From JANYIP01 sp031394045 (GTDB lineage: Bacteria; Actinomycetota; Actinomycetes; Prado026): DNA of 24,585 nt. The notes under the pieces were generated by a model. It worked only from the letters and a program-made list of their open reading frames with translations. It had not been told where the DNA came from and ran no database searches. Positions 7,470 through 14,079 of the stretch are shown piece after piece. Where the stretch lies: positions 1 through 24,585 of the forward strand of contig JANMWN010000222.1 in NCBI GenBank assembly GCA_031394045.1, in the 5' to 3' direction. Numbering within the stretch: the first letter of the stretch is position 1; each line of letters opens with the position of its first letter. Both the position numbers and the translations under genes were made by a program.

Positions 7470-8720
7470 CTACGGTGTGGACAGCGGTACCGTCCCGGCG
7501 ACGTGGTCGACGCCGGCCGACGGGTAGGAGTTGTCTGCCCCGAACCGGTATACCCCGATCGTCCCGGTCGTCGGCGTGCCGTTCCCGCCGAGTGGGATCG
7601 GGCCGGCGGCGCCCACGTACGCGATCGTCCGAGCCGCCTTGACCAGGGCAAGGCACGAACGGTAGCTCGTGCACTTCGTCGGGCCGACACCCACCTGGAG
7701 CAGCTGCTGCGCGATCGCCTTGCTCTTGGTGCTCCCGGCGGCGTCCGCGGCCAGCGCGATCATCATCACCGCGTCGTACGCCTGCGCGGCGTACCCGACG
7801 TCGGTGAGGTCGGGCGCCTGCGCGGCCAGGGCGGCCAGGAAGGTGGCGCTCGGCGCGGTCCCCGCCCTGACGCCCACCACGCCGGTCAGCGTGCCCGCCG
7901 GGAGTCCCGCGAGGAGGGTGTTGGACAGGTTCAGGTCGCTCAGGTAGAGCGGGACCGCCGAGGGACCGATGCCCGCGCGGACCAGCTCTTGGATGATCGA
8001 CTTCGACTCACCCCCGCCGGCGATCACGATCGCGTCGGGCCCAGAGGCGACGACCTGGGCGACCGCGGCCGCGAACTCGGTCGCCTGACCGTCGTACTCG
8101 ACCGAGGCGGCGACCCTGCCGCCTGCGCTGACGACGGCGCCGGCAAGGTCACGAGCCAGCCCGGCGCCGTAGAGGTCGCGTACGTGCATGATGGCGACGC
8201 TGCGATGCCCGGACGCAACGATGAGCGAGCCGAGGACCTTGGCCTGGAGCACGTCCGGCGGCACCGTACGGAAGTACAGCCCCTGGGCCGGGTACGTCGA
8301 GAGCTTGTCGCTGGTGTCGCCGGGCGAGACGAGGACGACGCCCGCACCCACGACCTTGTCGATCACCTCCATCGTCACCGAAGAACCGGTCGCGCCGACG
8401 ATGGCGTCGACCTTCTTGTCCAGCTCGCGGTCCACCGTCTGCGAGGCAACGCTCGAGTACGCGTCGCCGGAGTCCCCCTCGACGACGGTTACCGGCTGGC
8501 CGAGGACTCCCCCCGCGGCGTCGATCTCCTTGACGGCCAGGGCGATCCCCGCGGTCTGCGCCGGACCCAGGTGCGCCAGCTGGCCCGTAGTGGGCACCAG
8601 GGTGCCGATCGTCAGCGGCGACGACGCCGGCGCCGGCGTCAGCCCCGGTGGCTGGGGCGAGGAGCAGGCCGCCAGCGCGAGCACCGCGCCCAGCACCAGG
8701 ACCGTGGCTGGCGTCCTCAA
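7470..8720 (-). CDS. Second amino-acid-type ABC substrate-binding lipoprotein
   Basis: This is a second Peripla_BP_6-type receptor (416 residues), distinct in sequence from the liv operon one. I place the start at TTG 8720-8718, which overlaps the pdtaR stop as TTGA. That gives a short signal peptide MRTPATVLVLGAVLALAAC with a textbook lipobox LAAC (Cys19). Longer frames upstream would fuse an Arg/Pro-rich stretch that is really pdtaR sequence in another frame. The mature domain starts LTIGTLVPTTGQLAHLG, continues with AVKEIDAAGGVLGQPV and VDAIVGATGSSVTMEV, all typical of the family. Its coupling to an ANTAR regulator and closeness to livHMGF suggest it is an alternative receptor for the same permease or a sensor; that is inference. 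Confidence 0.85.
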   Translation of the reverse strand: MRTPATVLVLGAVLALAACSSPQPPGLTPAPASSPLTIGTLVPTTGQLAHLGPAQTAGIALAVKEIDAAGGVLGQPVTVVEGDSGDAYSSVASQTVDRELDKKVDAIVGATGSSVTMEVIDKVVGAGVVLVSPGDTSDKLSTYPAQGLYFRTVPPDVLQAKVLGSLIVASGHRSVAIMHVRDLYGAGLARDLAGAVVSAGGRVAASVEYDGQATEFAAAVAQVVASGPDAIVIAGGGESKSIIQELVRAGIGPSAVPLYLSDLNLSNTLLAGLPAGTLTGVVGVRAGTAPSATFLAALAAQAPDLTDVGYAAQAYDAVMMIALAADAAGSTKSKAIAQQLLQVGVGPTKCTSYRSCLALVKAARTIAYVGAAGPIPLGGNGTPTTGTIGVYRFGADNSYPSAGVDHVAGTVPLSTP

Positions 8721-9307
8721 GTGCCCGCGGGTCCGTCCATCCCCAGGATGGTCTCGGCCACCTGCCGCATGCTGAGGCGGCGATCCATCGACGTCTTCTG
8801 GATCCAACGGAACGAGTCCGCCTCACTGAGCCCGTGACTGCCCTGGAGCAGCGCCTTGGCCCGGTCGACGAGCGTGCGCGTCTCGAGCCGCTCGGTCAGG
8901 TCGGCGACCTCGGCCTCGAGCGCAGCCATCTGCTCGTACCTGGAGACAGCCATCTCGATGGCCGGCATCAGGTCGGCCTTCTGGAACGGCTTGACGAGGT
9001 AGGCCATCGCGCCCGCGTCCCGAGCCCGCTCGACCAGGTCCTGCTGCGAGAAGGCGGTGAGCATGAGCACGGGCGCCAGGTGCCCCGCGGTGATCCGCTC
9101 CGCCGCCGAGATCCCGTCCAGCACCGGCATCTTCACGTCGAGGATGACCAGGTCGGGGCGAAGCTCGTGCGCGAGCTTGACCGCGGCCTCACCGTCCCCA
9201 GCCTCGCCGACGACGGCGTACCCGGACTCCTCAAGCATCTCCTTGAGGTCCATCCGGATCAGCGCCTCGTCCTCGGCGATCACGACACGACGGGGCGACT
9301 GGCTCAT
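8717..9307 (-). CDS. pdtaR: ANTAR-domain response regulator PdtaR
   Basis: This two-component output protein binds RNA and acts as an antiterminator (196 residues; M. tuberculosis Rv1626/PdtaR has about the same length and domain order). The receiver domain occupies 7-122: acidic pocket Glu12-Asp13, phospho-acceptor Asp57 in LVILDVKMP, Thr84, and Lys106 in YLVKPF. A helical linker at about 118-140 leads to the ANTAR domain at 140-190 (RTLVDRAKALLQGSHGLSEA followed by AFRWIQ-like and RQVAETIL helices). The ATG at 9307 has no ribosome binding site, but TACGCT lies 6 nt upstream, so a leaderless transcript is likely. Its partner kinase PdtaS is not in the window. It is coupled to the following lipoprotein gene. 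I did not find a paired hexaloop ANTAR target nearby. Confidence 0.93.
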   Translation of the reverse strand: MSQSPRRVVIAEDEALIRMDLKEMLEESGYAVVGEAGDGEAAVKLAHELRPDLVILDVKMPVLDGISAAERITAGHLAPVLMLTAFSQQDLVERARDAGAMAYLVKPFQKADLMPAIEMAVSRYEQMAALEAEVADLTERLETRTLVDRAKALLQGSHGLSEADSFRWIQKTSMDRRLSMRQVAETILGMDGPAGT

Positions 9308-9313
9308 GCCGTC

Positions 9314-9319
9314 AGCGTA
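9314..9319 (-). promoter_or_regulatory. Candidate -10 element for leaderless pdtaR
   Basis: TACGCT on the minus strand matches TANNNT and ends 6 nt before the pdtaR ATG. The lack of any Shine-Dalgarno sequence there supports a leaderless start. No good -35 was seen. Confidence 0.4.
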
Positions 9320-9330
9320 TCGGCAGGTCG

Positions 9331-9336
9331 TACAGT
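9331..9336 (+). promoter_or_regulatory. Candidate -10 element for tRNA-Leu
   Basis: TACAGT matches TANNNT and lies 8 nt before the mature tRNA 5' end. A convincing -35 is not visible because that stretch overlaps the start of pdtaR. If real, the tRNA and pdtaR promoters are divergent and interleaved within about 40 bp. Confidence 0.3.
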
Positions 9337-9344
9337 TGAGCCGC

Positions 9345-9432
9345 GCCCCCGTGGCGGAACTGGTCAGACGCGCCGGACTCAAAATCCGGTGACCTCGCGG
9401 TCATGTGGGTTCGAATCCCACCGGGGGTACCA
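9345..9432 (+). tRNA. tRNA-Leu (anticodon CAA)
   Basis: This is an 88-nt class II tRNA. The acceptor stem GCCCCCG (9345-9351) pairs with CGGGGGT (9422-9428), leaving a G1-U72 wobble. The anticodon loop CTCAAAA gives anticodon CAA for TTG codons. A long variable arm (GACC TCGC GGTC) and the T-arm GTGGG TTCGAAT CCCAC are present, and CCA is encoded at 9430-9432. The leucine D-loop sequence CTGGTCAGACGCG supports the identity. Confidence 0.95.
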
Positions 9433-9447
9433 CCGGGGGTACCACCG
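9418..9447 (+). repeat. 12-bp tandem duplication at the tRNA 3' end
   Basis: The unit CCACCGGGGGTA occurs at 9418-9429 (inside the tRNA, end of T-stem through position 73) and again at 9430-9441, followed by the first 6 bases of a third copy. The tRNA CCA is therefore also the beginning of the second unit. No integrase gene is near. Confidence 0.9.
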
Positions 9448-9468
9448 CACCACCCGCGAGTCTCCCCG

Positions 9469-9521
9469 CTCGTGTCAGACCCAGACGGGGCCTGAGCCTC
9501 GAACCGGTCTGACACGAACCG
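9469..9521 (+). repeat. 53-bp hairpin repeat, copy 1
   Basis: This copy is identical to the one at 9641-9693 except for one base (G9484 versus T9656). The outer 12-bp arms TCGTGTCAGACC (9470-9481) and its exact complement at 9506-9517 enclose an inner 6-bp stem CGGGGC/GCCTCG with a CTGA loop. It lies 37 bp after the tRNA and could terminate the tRNA transcript or be a dispersed REP-like element. Confidence 0.85.
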
Positions 9522-9640
9522 CCCGGCTGCCGGTCAGCTGGCCGACCCCGAGGCCGATTGGCCGGCACCCCGGCCAGCGGAGCCCGCTCTCAGCCAACCG
9601 ACCGATCTGGTGGCGCAGCGACGTAGCCCGTAGTTCCTAT
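9522..9640. other. Spacer between the two 53-bp repeats
   Basis: No gene was seen. A separate 7-bp hairpin TGGCCGG/CCGGCCA with loop CACC lies at 9559-9576. Together with the repeats this makes three hairpins between the convergent tRNA and nusB units. Confidence 0.5.
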
Positions 9641-9693
9641 CTCGTGTCAGACCCATACGGGGCCTGAGCCTCGAACCGGTCTGACACGAACCG
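9641..9693. repeat. 53-bp hairpin repeat, copy 2
   Basis: This is the second copy, offset by 172 bp and in the same orientation. The 12-bp outer arms lie at 9642-9653 and 9678-9689. The only change from copy 1 falls in an internal loop, so the predicted fold is kept. It lies 17 bp beyond the nusB stop codon and could end the aro-efp-nusB transcript. Confidence 0.85.
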
Positions 9694-9710
9694 GCCAGCG
9701 CCCACAAGTC

Positions 9711-10130
9711 TCAGTCGGCGGAGCCGGCCAGCATCGGCTTGAGCGACAGGATCCGGGCCAGCAGGCCGTTGACGAAGGCCGGTGAGTCATCGGTCGAGAG
9801 CTGCTTGGCGAGCTCGACCGCCTCGTCGATCACCACATGGTCGGGGACGTCATCGACATAGAGCAGCTCGTAGACCGAGACGCGCAGCAGGGCCCGGTCG
9901 ACCGCCGGGAGCCGGTCCAGCGGCCAGTCCTCGGCGTACGTCTCGATCAGCCCGTCGATCCGCTCGCGGTTCAGCACCACACCCTCGACCAGCCGGACCG
10001 TGTGCTCGTGGACCGGTGGGTCGGCCTGCGCGACACGTGCCGCCAGCACGTCGGCCGGGGACACCGACCGTTGGTCCGCCTCGAACAGCACGTCCAGCGC
10101 CCGCTTGCGGGCCTTGCTCCTGGCCGCCAC
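9711..10130 (-). CDS. nusB: Transcription antitermination factor NusB
   Basis: NusB binds boxA RNA with NusE (S10) and supports rRNA transcription antitermination. It has 139 residues, the usual family length, and is all-helical. The N-terminal KARKRALDVLFEADQR and the C-terminal VVIDEAVELAKQLSTDDSPA followed by FVNGLLARI match NusB hallmarks closely. The start is GTG at 10130-10128, seven bases from the efp stop; only a weak ribosome binding site is visible, so reinitiation after efp is likely. It is the last gene of the aroC-aroK-aroB-aroQ-efp-nusB operon, a common actinobacterial order. Confidence 0.95.
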   Translation of the reverse strand: MAARSKARKRALDVLFEADQRSVSPADVLAARVAQADPPVHEHTVRLVEGVVLNRERIDGLIETYAEDWPLDRLPAVDRALLRVSVYELLYVDDVPDHVVIDEAVELAKQLSTDDSPAFVNGLLARILSLKPMLAGSAD

Positions 10131-10136
10131 CGCAGC

Positions 10137-10700
10137 TCAGCTCGTGATGCGGCCGAGGTACGAGCCGTCACGCGTGTCGACCTTCACCCGCTCGCCGGTG
10201 GTGATGAACAGTGGGACCTGGATCTCGTACCCGGTCTCGATCGTCGCGGGCTTGGTGCCTCCGGTCGAGCGGTCGCCCTGGAGCCCGGGCTCGGTGTACG
10301 TGATGGTCATCTCGACCGAGGTGGGCAGCTCGACGTACAGCGGCGCACCCTCGTGCATCGCCACCACGGCGTCCTGGTTCTCCAGCAGGAAGCTGGTCGC
10401 GTCGCCGACGGTCTCGGTGGGCACGTGGATCTGGTCGTAGGTGTCGCTGTCCATGAAGACGTAGTCGGTGCCCTCCTTGTAGAGGTACTGCATCGCCCGC
10501 TTGTCGACGCTGGCGGTCTCGACACGTACGCCCGCGTTGAAGGTCTTGTCGACGACCTTGCCGGACAGGACGTGCTTGAGCTTGGTACGGACGAAGGCGG
10601 GGCCCTTGCCCGGCTTGACGTGCTGGAACTCCACGACGGTCCACAGGTGGCCGTCGATGTTCAGCACGATGCCGTTCTTGAGATCGTTCGTGGTGGCCAC
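10137..10700 (-). CDS. efp: Translation elongation factor P
   Basis: EF-P binds between the P and E sites and relieves stalling at polyproline runs. It has 187 residues, three beta-barrel domains, standard length. The tip loop of domain I reads HVKPGKGPAF with Lys32 in the tip position. A PGKGPA-type loop is known in actinobacteria where the lysine works without modification, and no epmA, epmB or rhamnosyltransferase gene is nearby. The domain II/III region YTEPGLQGDRSTGGTKPA and the C-terminus RVKVDTRDGSYLGR are canonical. The start is GTG at 10700-10698 with an AGGAG site about 10 nt upstream. Confidence 0.97.
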   Translation of the reverse strand: MATTNDLKNGIVLNIDGHLWTVVEFQHVKPGKGPAFVRTKLKHVLSGKVVDKTFNAGVRVETASVDKRAMQYLYKEGTDYVFMDSDTYDQIHVPTETVGDATSFLLENQDAVVAMHEGAPLYVELPTSVEMTITYTEPGLQGDRSTGGTKPATIETGYEIQVPLFITTGERVKVDTRDGSYLGRITS

Positions 10701-10747
10701 GTGGGTGCAACTCCTGCGCTCTCGGTGAGGAGGTGAAGGCTACCTGC

Positions 10748-11185
10748 TCAGGGAGTCAGGAGCCCGGCCACGGCGCGCAGCGCCAGCTCGTACGACAGCA
10801 CGCCGAACCCGGTCACGCTGCCGTTGGCCACCCCCGCCACGACCGAGGTGTGCCGGAACTCCTCGCGCGCGGCGGGGTTGGACAGGTGGACCTCGACCAG
10901 CGGGGCGGTGAGCTGGGCGCACGCGTCCCGGAGCGAGTACGAGTAGTGCGTGAAGGCAGCCGGGTTGAGGACCACCGGGGTCGAGCTGTCGGCCGCCGCG
11001 TGCAGCCAGCCCACCAGCTCGGCCTCGTCGTCGGTCTGGCGGACGTCGACCTCGAGCCCGAGCGAGCGGCCCACGGTGCGGCAGTGCTCGGCCAGCTCCT
11101 CGAACCCCGCGCTGCCGTAGATCTCGGGCTCGCGGCTGCCGAGACGTCCGAGGTTGGGCCCGTTGAGCACGAGGACCGGCGTCAT
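10748..11185 (-). CDS. aroQ: 3-dehydroquinate dehydratase, type II
   Basis: This enzyme converts 3-dehydroquinate to 3-dehydroshikimate, the third shikimate step (145 residues, dodecameric type II family). The active-site loop NGPNLGRLGSREPEIYG carries Arg18 and catalytic Tyr23; NPAAFTHYS at 74-82 supplies Asn74 and His80; VHLSN supplies the general acid His100, and Arg111 follows. The family more often has NPGA at 74-77; here it is NPAA. The ATG overlaps the aroB stop as ATGA, so translation is coupled and the two consecutive pathway steps are made together. Confidence 0.96.
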   Translation of the reverse strand: MTPVLVLNGPNLGRLGSREPEIYGSAGFEELAEHCRTVGRSLGLEVDVRQTDDEAELVGWLHAAADSSTPVVLNPAAFTHYSYSLRDACAQLTAPLVEVHLSNPAAREEFRHTSVVAGVANGSVTGFGVLSYELALRAVAGLLTP

Positions 11186-12306
11186 GAGGTCACCTTCGCG
11201 TAGGCAGCGGCCAGCAGGGCCGGGTCCGGACCCTCGAGCAGACCTGGAGCGGCGACGCCGTCGAGCACGACGAAGCGCAGCAGGTCACCACGGCTCTTCT
11301 TGTCGACGCGCATGGCCGTCACGAGCTCGTCCCACATGCCGCCACGGTAGGACGTCGGGAGCCCGACAGCCGACAGGAGCGACCGGTGTCGCTGGACCGT
11401 GGCGTCGTCGAGGCGCCCGTGCAGGCGGGCCAGCTCGGCCACGTAGACCATCCCGACCGAGATCGCCTCGCCGTGCCGCCAGCGGTACGTCTCGACCTTC
11501 TCGATGGCGTGCCCGAGGGTGTGTCCGTAGTTGAGGATCTCGCGCACCCCACCCTCGCGCAGGTCCGCGGAGACCACCCGCGCTTTGACGCGGACGGAGC
11601 GTTCCACCAGCTCGCGGGTGTGCGGACCGGCGGGCGACCTGGCCCCGACCGGGTCGGCCTCGAGGAGGTCCAGGATGACCGGGTCAGCGATGAAGCCGGT
11701 CTTGACCACCTCGGCCAGGCCGCTGACGTAGTCGGCCTCGGGCAGCGACGCGAGCCATGACAGGTCGCACAGCACGCCGGCCGGCGGGTGGAATGCGCCC
11801 ACGAGGTTCTTGCCCTCGGCCGTGTCGATCCCGGTCTTGCCACCCACGGCCGCGTCGACCATGCCGAGCAGCGTGGTCGGCAGGTGCACCACGCGCACCC
11901 CGCGCAGCCAGGTCGCCGCGACGAACCCGGCCAGGTCGGTGGTCGCTCCCCCACCCACGCCGACCACCACGTCGGTACGGGTGAAGCCGGCCCGGCCGAG
12001 CACGGACCACAGGTGTGCGGCGACGGCTGCGGTCTTGGCGGCCTCGCCGTCGGGCACCGCTGCTAGCAGCGGCAGGAGCCCTGCCCCCGCGAGGACCGCC
12101 GCCACCGAGCCGGCCTGGTCGGCCAGCGCCTGCGGGTGCACGACCGCCACCTGGCGGGCCTTCGGGCCGACGAGCCCGGGCAGCTCGCCAAGCAGGTCGT
12201 TGCCGACGACCACGTCATACCCACCGACAGAGCCGGGGTCCTCGCCCTCGACGACACCGGCTGCGCCCACTGAACCCACACTGATGCGGGTCGGGTCGGT
12301 GCTCAC
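11182..12306 (-). CDS. aroB: 3-dehydroquinate synthase
   Basis: This NAD- and metal-dependent enzyme turns DAHP into 3-dehydroquinate (374 residues). The nucleotide-binding Gly-rich motif VGVGGGATTDLAGFVA is at about 115-130, followed by LPTTLLGMVDAAVGGKTGID. Metal ligands are Glu199 (in SGLAEVVK), His262 (in NYGHTLGHAIE) and His278 (in RHGEA). I chose GTG at 12306-12304, which overlaps the aroK stop as GTGA; the open frame continues upstream inside aroK but that part is only shadow sequence. A 30-residue N-terminal segment precedes the usual first strand (YDVVVGNDLL). Confidence 0.95.
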   Translation of the reverse strand: MSTDPTRISVGSVGAAGVVEGEDPGSVGGYDVVVGNDLLGELPGLVGPKARQVAVVHPQALADQAGSVAAVLAGAGLLPLLAAVPDGEAAKTAAVAAHLWSVLGRAGFTRTDVVVGVGGGATTDLAGFVAATWLRGVRVVHLPTTLLGMVDAAVGGKTGIDTAEGKNLVGAFHPPAGVLCDLSWLASLPEADYVSGLAEVVKTGFIADPVILDLLEADPVGARSPAGPHTRELVERSVRVKARVVSADLREGGVREILNYGHTLGHAIEKVETYRWRHGEAISVGMVYVAELARLHGRLDDATVQRHRSLLSAVGLPTSYRGGMWDELVTAMRVDKKSRGDLLRFVVLDGVAAPGLLEGPDPALLAAAYAKVTS

Positions 12307-12818
12307 GCCTCGGCCTGCAGCGCCAGCGCGGCGATCACGTCGCCGGCCACGTCGTCGGGGGTACGTCCGTCGGTGTGCACGGTCGCGGTCGCCACCTCGT
12401 CGTAGTACGCCCGCCTCTTCTCCATCAGCCGGAGCCACTGCGCCCTCGGGTTGCCGAGCAGCAACGGCCGGTCGCGGTTGAATCCGATCCGGGACGCTGC
12501 GTCCTTGACGGCGACGTCGAGGAAGACGACCTGGTGCCTGCGCAGGAGTCCACGAGTCTGCTCGGCCAGCACCGAGCCGCCTCCGAGCGCGAGCACGCCC
12601 GTGTGCTCGGCGAGCGCAGCCGCGACCGCCTCGGTCTCCATCGCGCGAAAGGCGTCCTCGCCCTGGTCGACGAAGATGTCGGCGACCGTGGCCCCGGCCC
12701 GCTCGGCGACGTCGGCGTCGGTGTCGCGGAACGACAGCGCCAGCCGCTCGGCGACCAGCCGGCCGACCGTGGTCTTGCCCGCTCCCGGCGGCCCGACGAT
12801 GACGACGACCGGCGCCAT
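12303..12818 (-). CDS. aroK: Shikimate kinase
   Basis: This enzyme phosphorylates shikimate with ATP (171 residues, P-loop kinase of the NMP-kinase fold). The Walker A loop GPPGAGKTT is at 9-17, shikimate-binding Asp34 in RDTDADV, Arg60 in AFRAMETE, the GGG motif at 81-83, lid arginines in NRDRPLL near 117-122, and RRAYYDEVA at 138-146. The ATG shares one base with the aroC stop (TGATG). The start is firm because it lies directly before the P-loop strand. Confidence 0.96.
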   Translation of the reverse strand: MAPVVVIVGPPGAGKTTVGRLVAERLALSFRDTDADVAERAGATVADIFVDQGEDAFRAMETEAVAAALAEHTGVLALGGGSVLAEQTRGLLRRHQVVFLDVAVKDAASRIGFNRDRPLLLGNPRAQWLRLMEKRRAYYDEVATATVHTDGRTPDDVAGDVIAALALQAEA

Positions 12819-13996
12819 CAGCGGATCACGAGGGAGTCGAGGTAGCCCTTCACGTTGCGGCGCGTCTCGCCGACCGAGTCGCCGCCGAACTTGTCGAGCA
12901 CCGCGTCAGCCACGACCAGCGCGACCATCGCCTCGGCGACGATCGCAGCCGCCGGGACCGCGCAGACGTCGGAACGCTGGTTGATCGCCTTGGCGGCCTC
13001 GCCGGTGGCCACGTCCACCGTGTCGAGGGCGCGCGGGATCGTGGAGATCGGCTTCATCGCCGCGCGTACCCGCAGCACCTCGCCGGTGCTCATGCCGCCC
13101 TCGGTGCCGCCGGCGTGACCGGTCCGTCGCCGGATGCCGTCCACGGTGTTCTCCATCTCGTCCTGGGCGAGCGACCCACGGGTACGCGCGATGGCGAAGC
13201 CGTCACCGACCTCTACCCCCTTGATCGCCTGGATGCTCATCAACGCGGCGGCCAGCCGAGAGTCGAGCCGACGGTCCCAGTGCGCATGGCTGCCCAGACC
13301 AGGCGGCAGCCCGTGCACCACGACCTCGACCACCCCACCGAGCGTGTCGCCCTCGCGCCTGGCGGCATCGACCTCGGCCACCATCGCGGCGCTGGCCTCG
13401 GGGTCCAGGCAGCGGACGGGGTCGGCGTCGATGCGCGGGGTGTCCCCTCGCGCCGGGACCAGGCCCTCGGGAGCCTGCGCCGCGCCGAGGGAGACCACGT
13501 GGCTGAGCACCTCGGCACCCAGGACCTGCGCCAGGAACGCCCGTGCCACCGCACCGAGCGCGACCCGGGCTGCCGTCTCGCGAGCACTGGCGCGCTCGAG
13601 CACGGGGCGGGCGTCGTCAAAGGCGTACTTCTGCATGCCGGCCAGGTCTGCGTGGCCGGGCCGCGGGCGGGTGAGCGGCGCGTTGCGGGCGAGTCCTTCG
13701 AGCACATCGTCGTCGACCGGGTCGGCCGACATCACCTGCTCCCACTTGGGCCACTCGGTGTTGCCGACGCGTACGGCGACCGGCGAGCCGAGGGTGCGGC
13801 CGTGGCGCACCCCGCCCTGGAGCTCGACCTCGTCGCGCTCGAAGGTCATCCGGGCGCCGCGGCCGTAGCCGAGCCGCCGGCGCCCGAGGTCACGCGCGAG
13901 GTCGGCGGTCGTCACCTCGACCCCGGCGGGCAGCCCCTCGAGGATCGCGACCAGTGCGGGGCCGTGGGACTCCCCTGCGGTCAACCAGCGCAGCAT
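12818..13996 (-). CDS. aroC: Chorismate synthase
   Basis: This enzyme makes chorismate from EPSP using reduced FMN (392 residues, normal for the family). The N-terminal signature GESHGPALVAILEGLPAG is at about 8-25, RRLGYGRGARM follows, the middle signature region LERASARETAARVALGA is intact, and the C-terminal FMN/phosphate region shows GHAGGTEGGMSTGE and RSDVCAVPAAAIVAE. The ATG at 13996 has a GGGAGG ribosome binding site 8 nt upstream. It heads the aro operon but starts only 84 bp after the last pilus gene on the same strand, with a hairpin in between, so the operon may have its own promoter or partial read-through. Confidence 0.97.
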   Translation of the reverse strand: MLRWLTAGESHGPALVAILEGLPAGVEVTTADLARDLGRRRLGYGRGARMTFERDEVELQGGVRHGRTLGSPVAVRVGNTEWPKWEQVMSADPVDDDVLEGLARNAPLTRPRPGHADLAGMQKYAFDDARPVLERASARETAARVALGAVARAFLAQVLGAEVLSHVVSLGAAQAPEGLVPARGDTPRIDADPVRCLDPEASAAMVAEVDAARREGDTLGGVVEVVVHGLPPGLGSHAHWDRRLDSRLAAALMSIQAIKGVEVGDGFAIARTRGSLAQDEMENTVDGIRRRTGHAGGTEGGMSTGEVLRVRAAMKPISTIPRALDTVDVATGEAAKAINQRSDVCAVPAAAIVAEAMVALVVADAVLDKFGGDSVGETRRNVKGYLDSLVIR

Positions 13997-14017
13997 GCGG
14001 TGATCCTCCCATGACAG

Positions 14018-14050
14018 CGGCGGGCCGCTCCCACAGGGAACGACCCGCCG
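14018..14050 (-). terminator. Hairpin between the pilus operon and aroC
   Basis: Arms 14018-14032 and 14036-14050 enclose an ACA centre. In plus-strand RNA two C-A mismatches break the stem, but in minus-strand RNA the same positions are G-U pairs and the 15-bp stem is complete, so it acts on the minus-strand transcript. There is no T-run. It may stop or attenuate pil transcription ahead of aroC. Confidence 0.65.
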
Positions 14051-14079
14051 TTGGTCACTGGTGCGACCGGCTGACGAGG

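Noticed and set aside
8149..8826. Alternative minus-strand frame overlapping pdtaR and the lipoprotein
   Set aside because: Arg/Gly-rich shadow frame with no domain; both real genes in this stretch are well supported.
7425..8837. 470-codon plus-strand frame opposite the second lipoprotein gene
   Set aside because: Arg/Asp/Gly-rich composition and no recognisable fold; the minus strand has a signal peptide, lipobox and family motifs.
9345..9447. attL/attR of an integrated element at the tRNA
   Set aside because: The repeats are directly adjacent with no element between them and there is no integrase or phage gene in the window.
9308..9515. Small minus-strand ORF and longer pdtaR start over the tRNA
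   Set aside because: They would translate the complement of tRNA-Leu; the pdtaR receiver domain begins right after the ATG at 9307.
9469..9693. CRISPR array
   Set aside because: There are only two repeats with one 119-bp spacer between them, strong dyad arms, and no cas genes.
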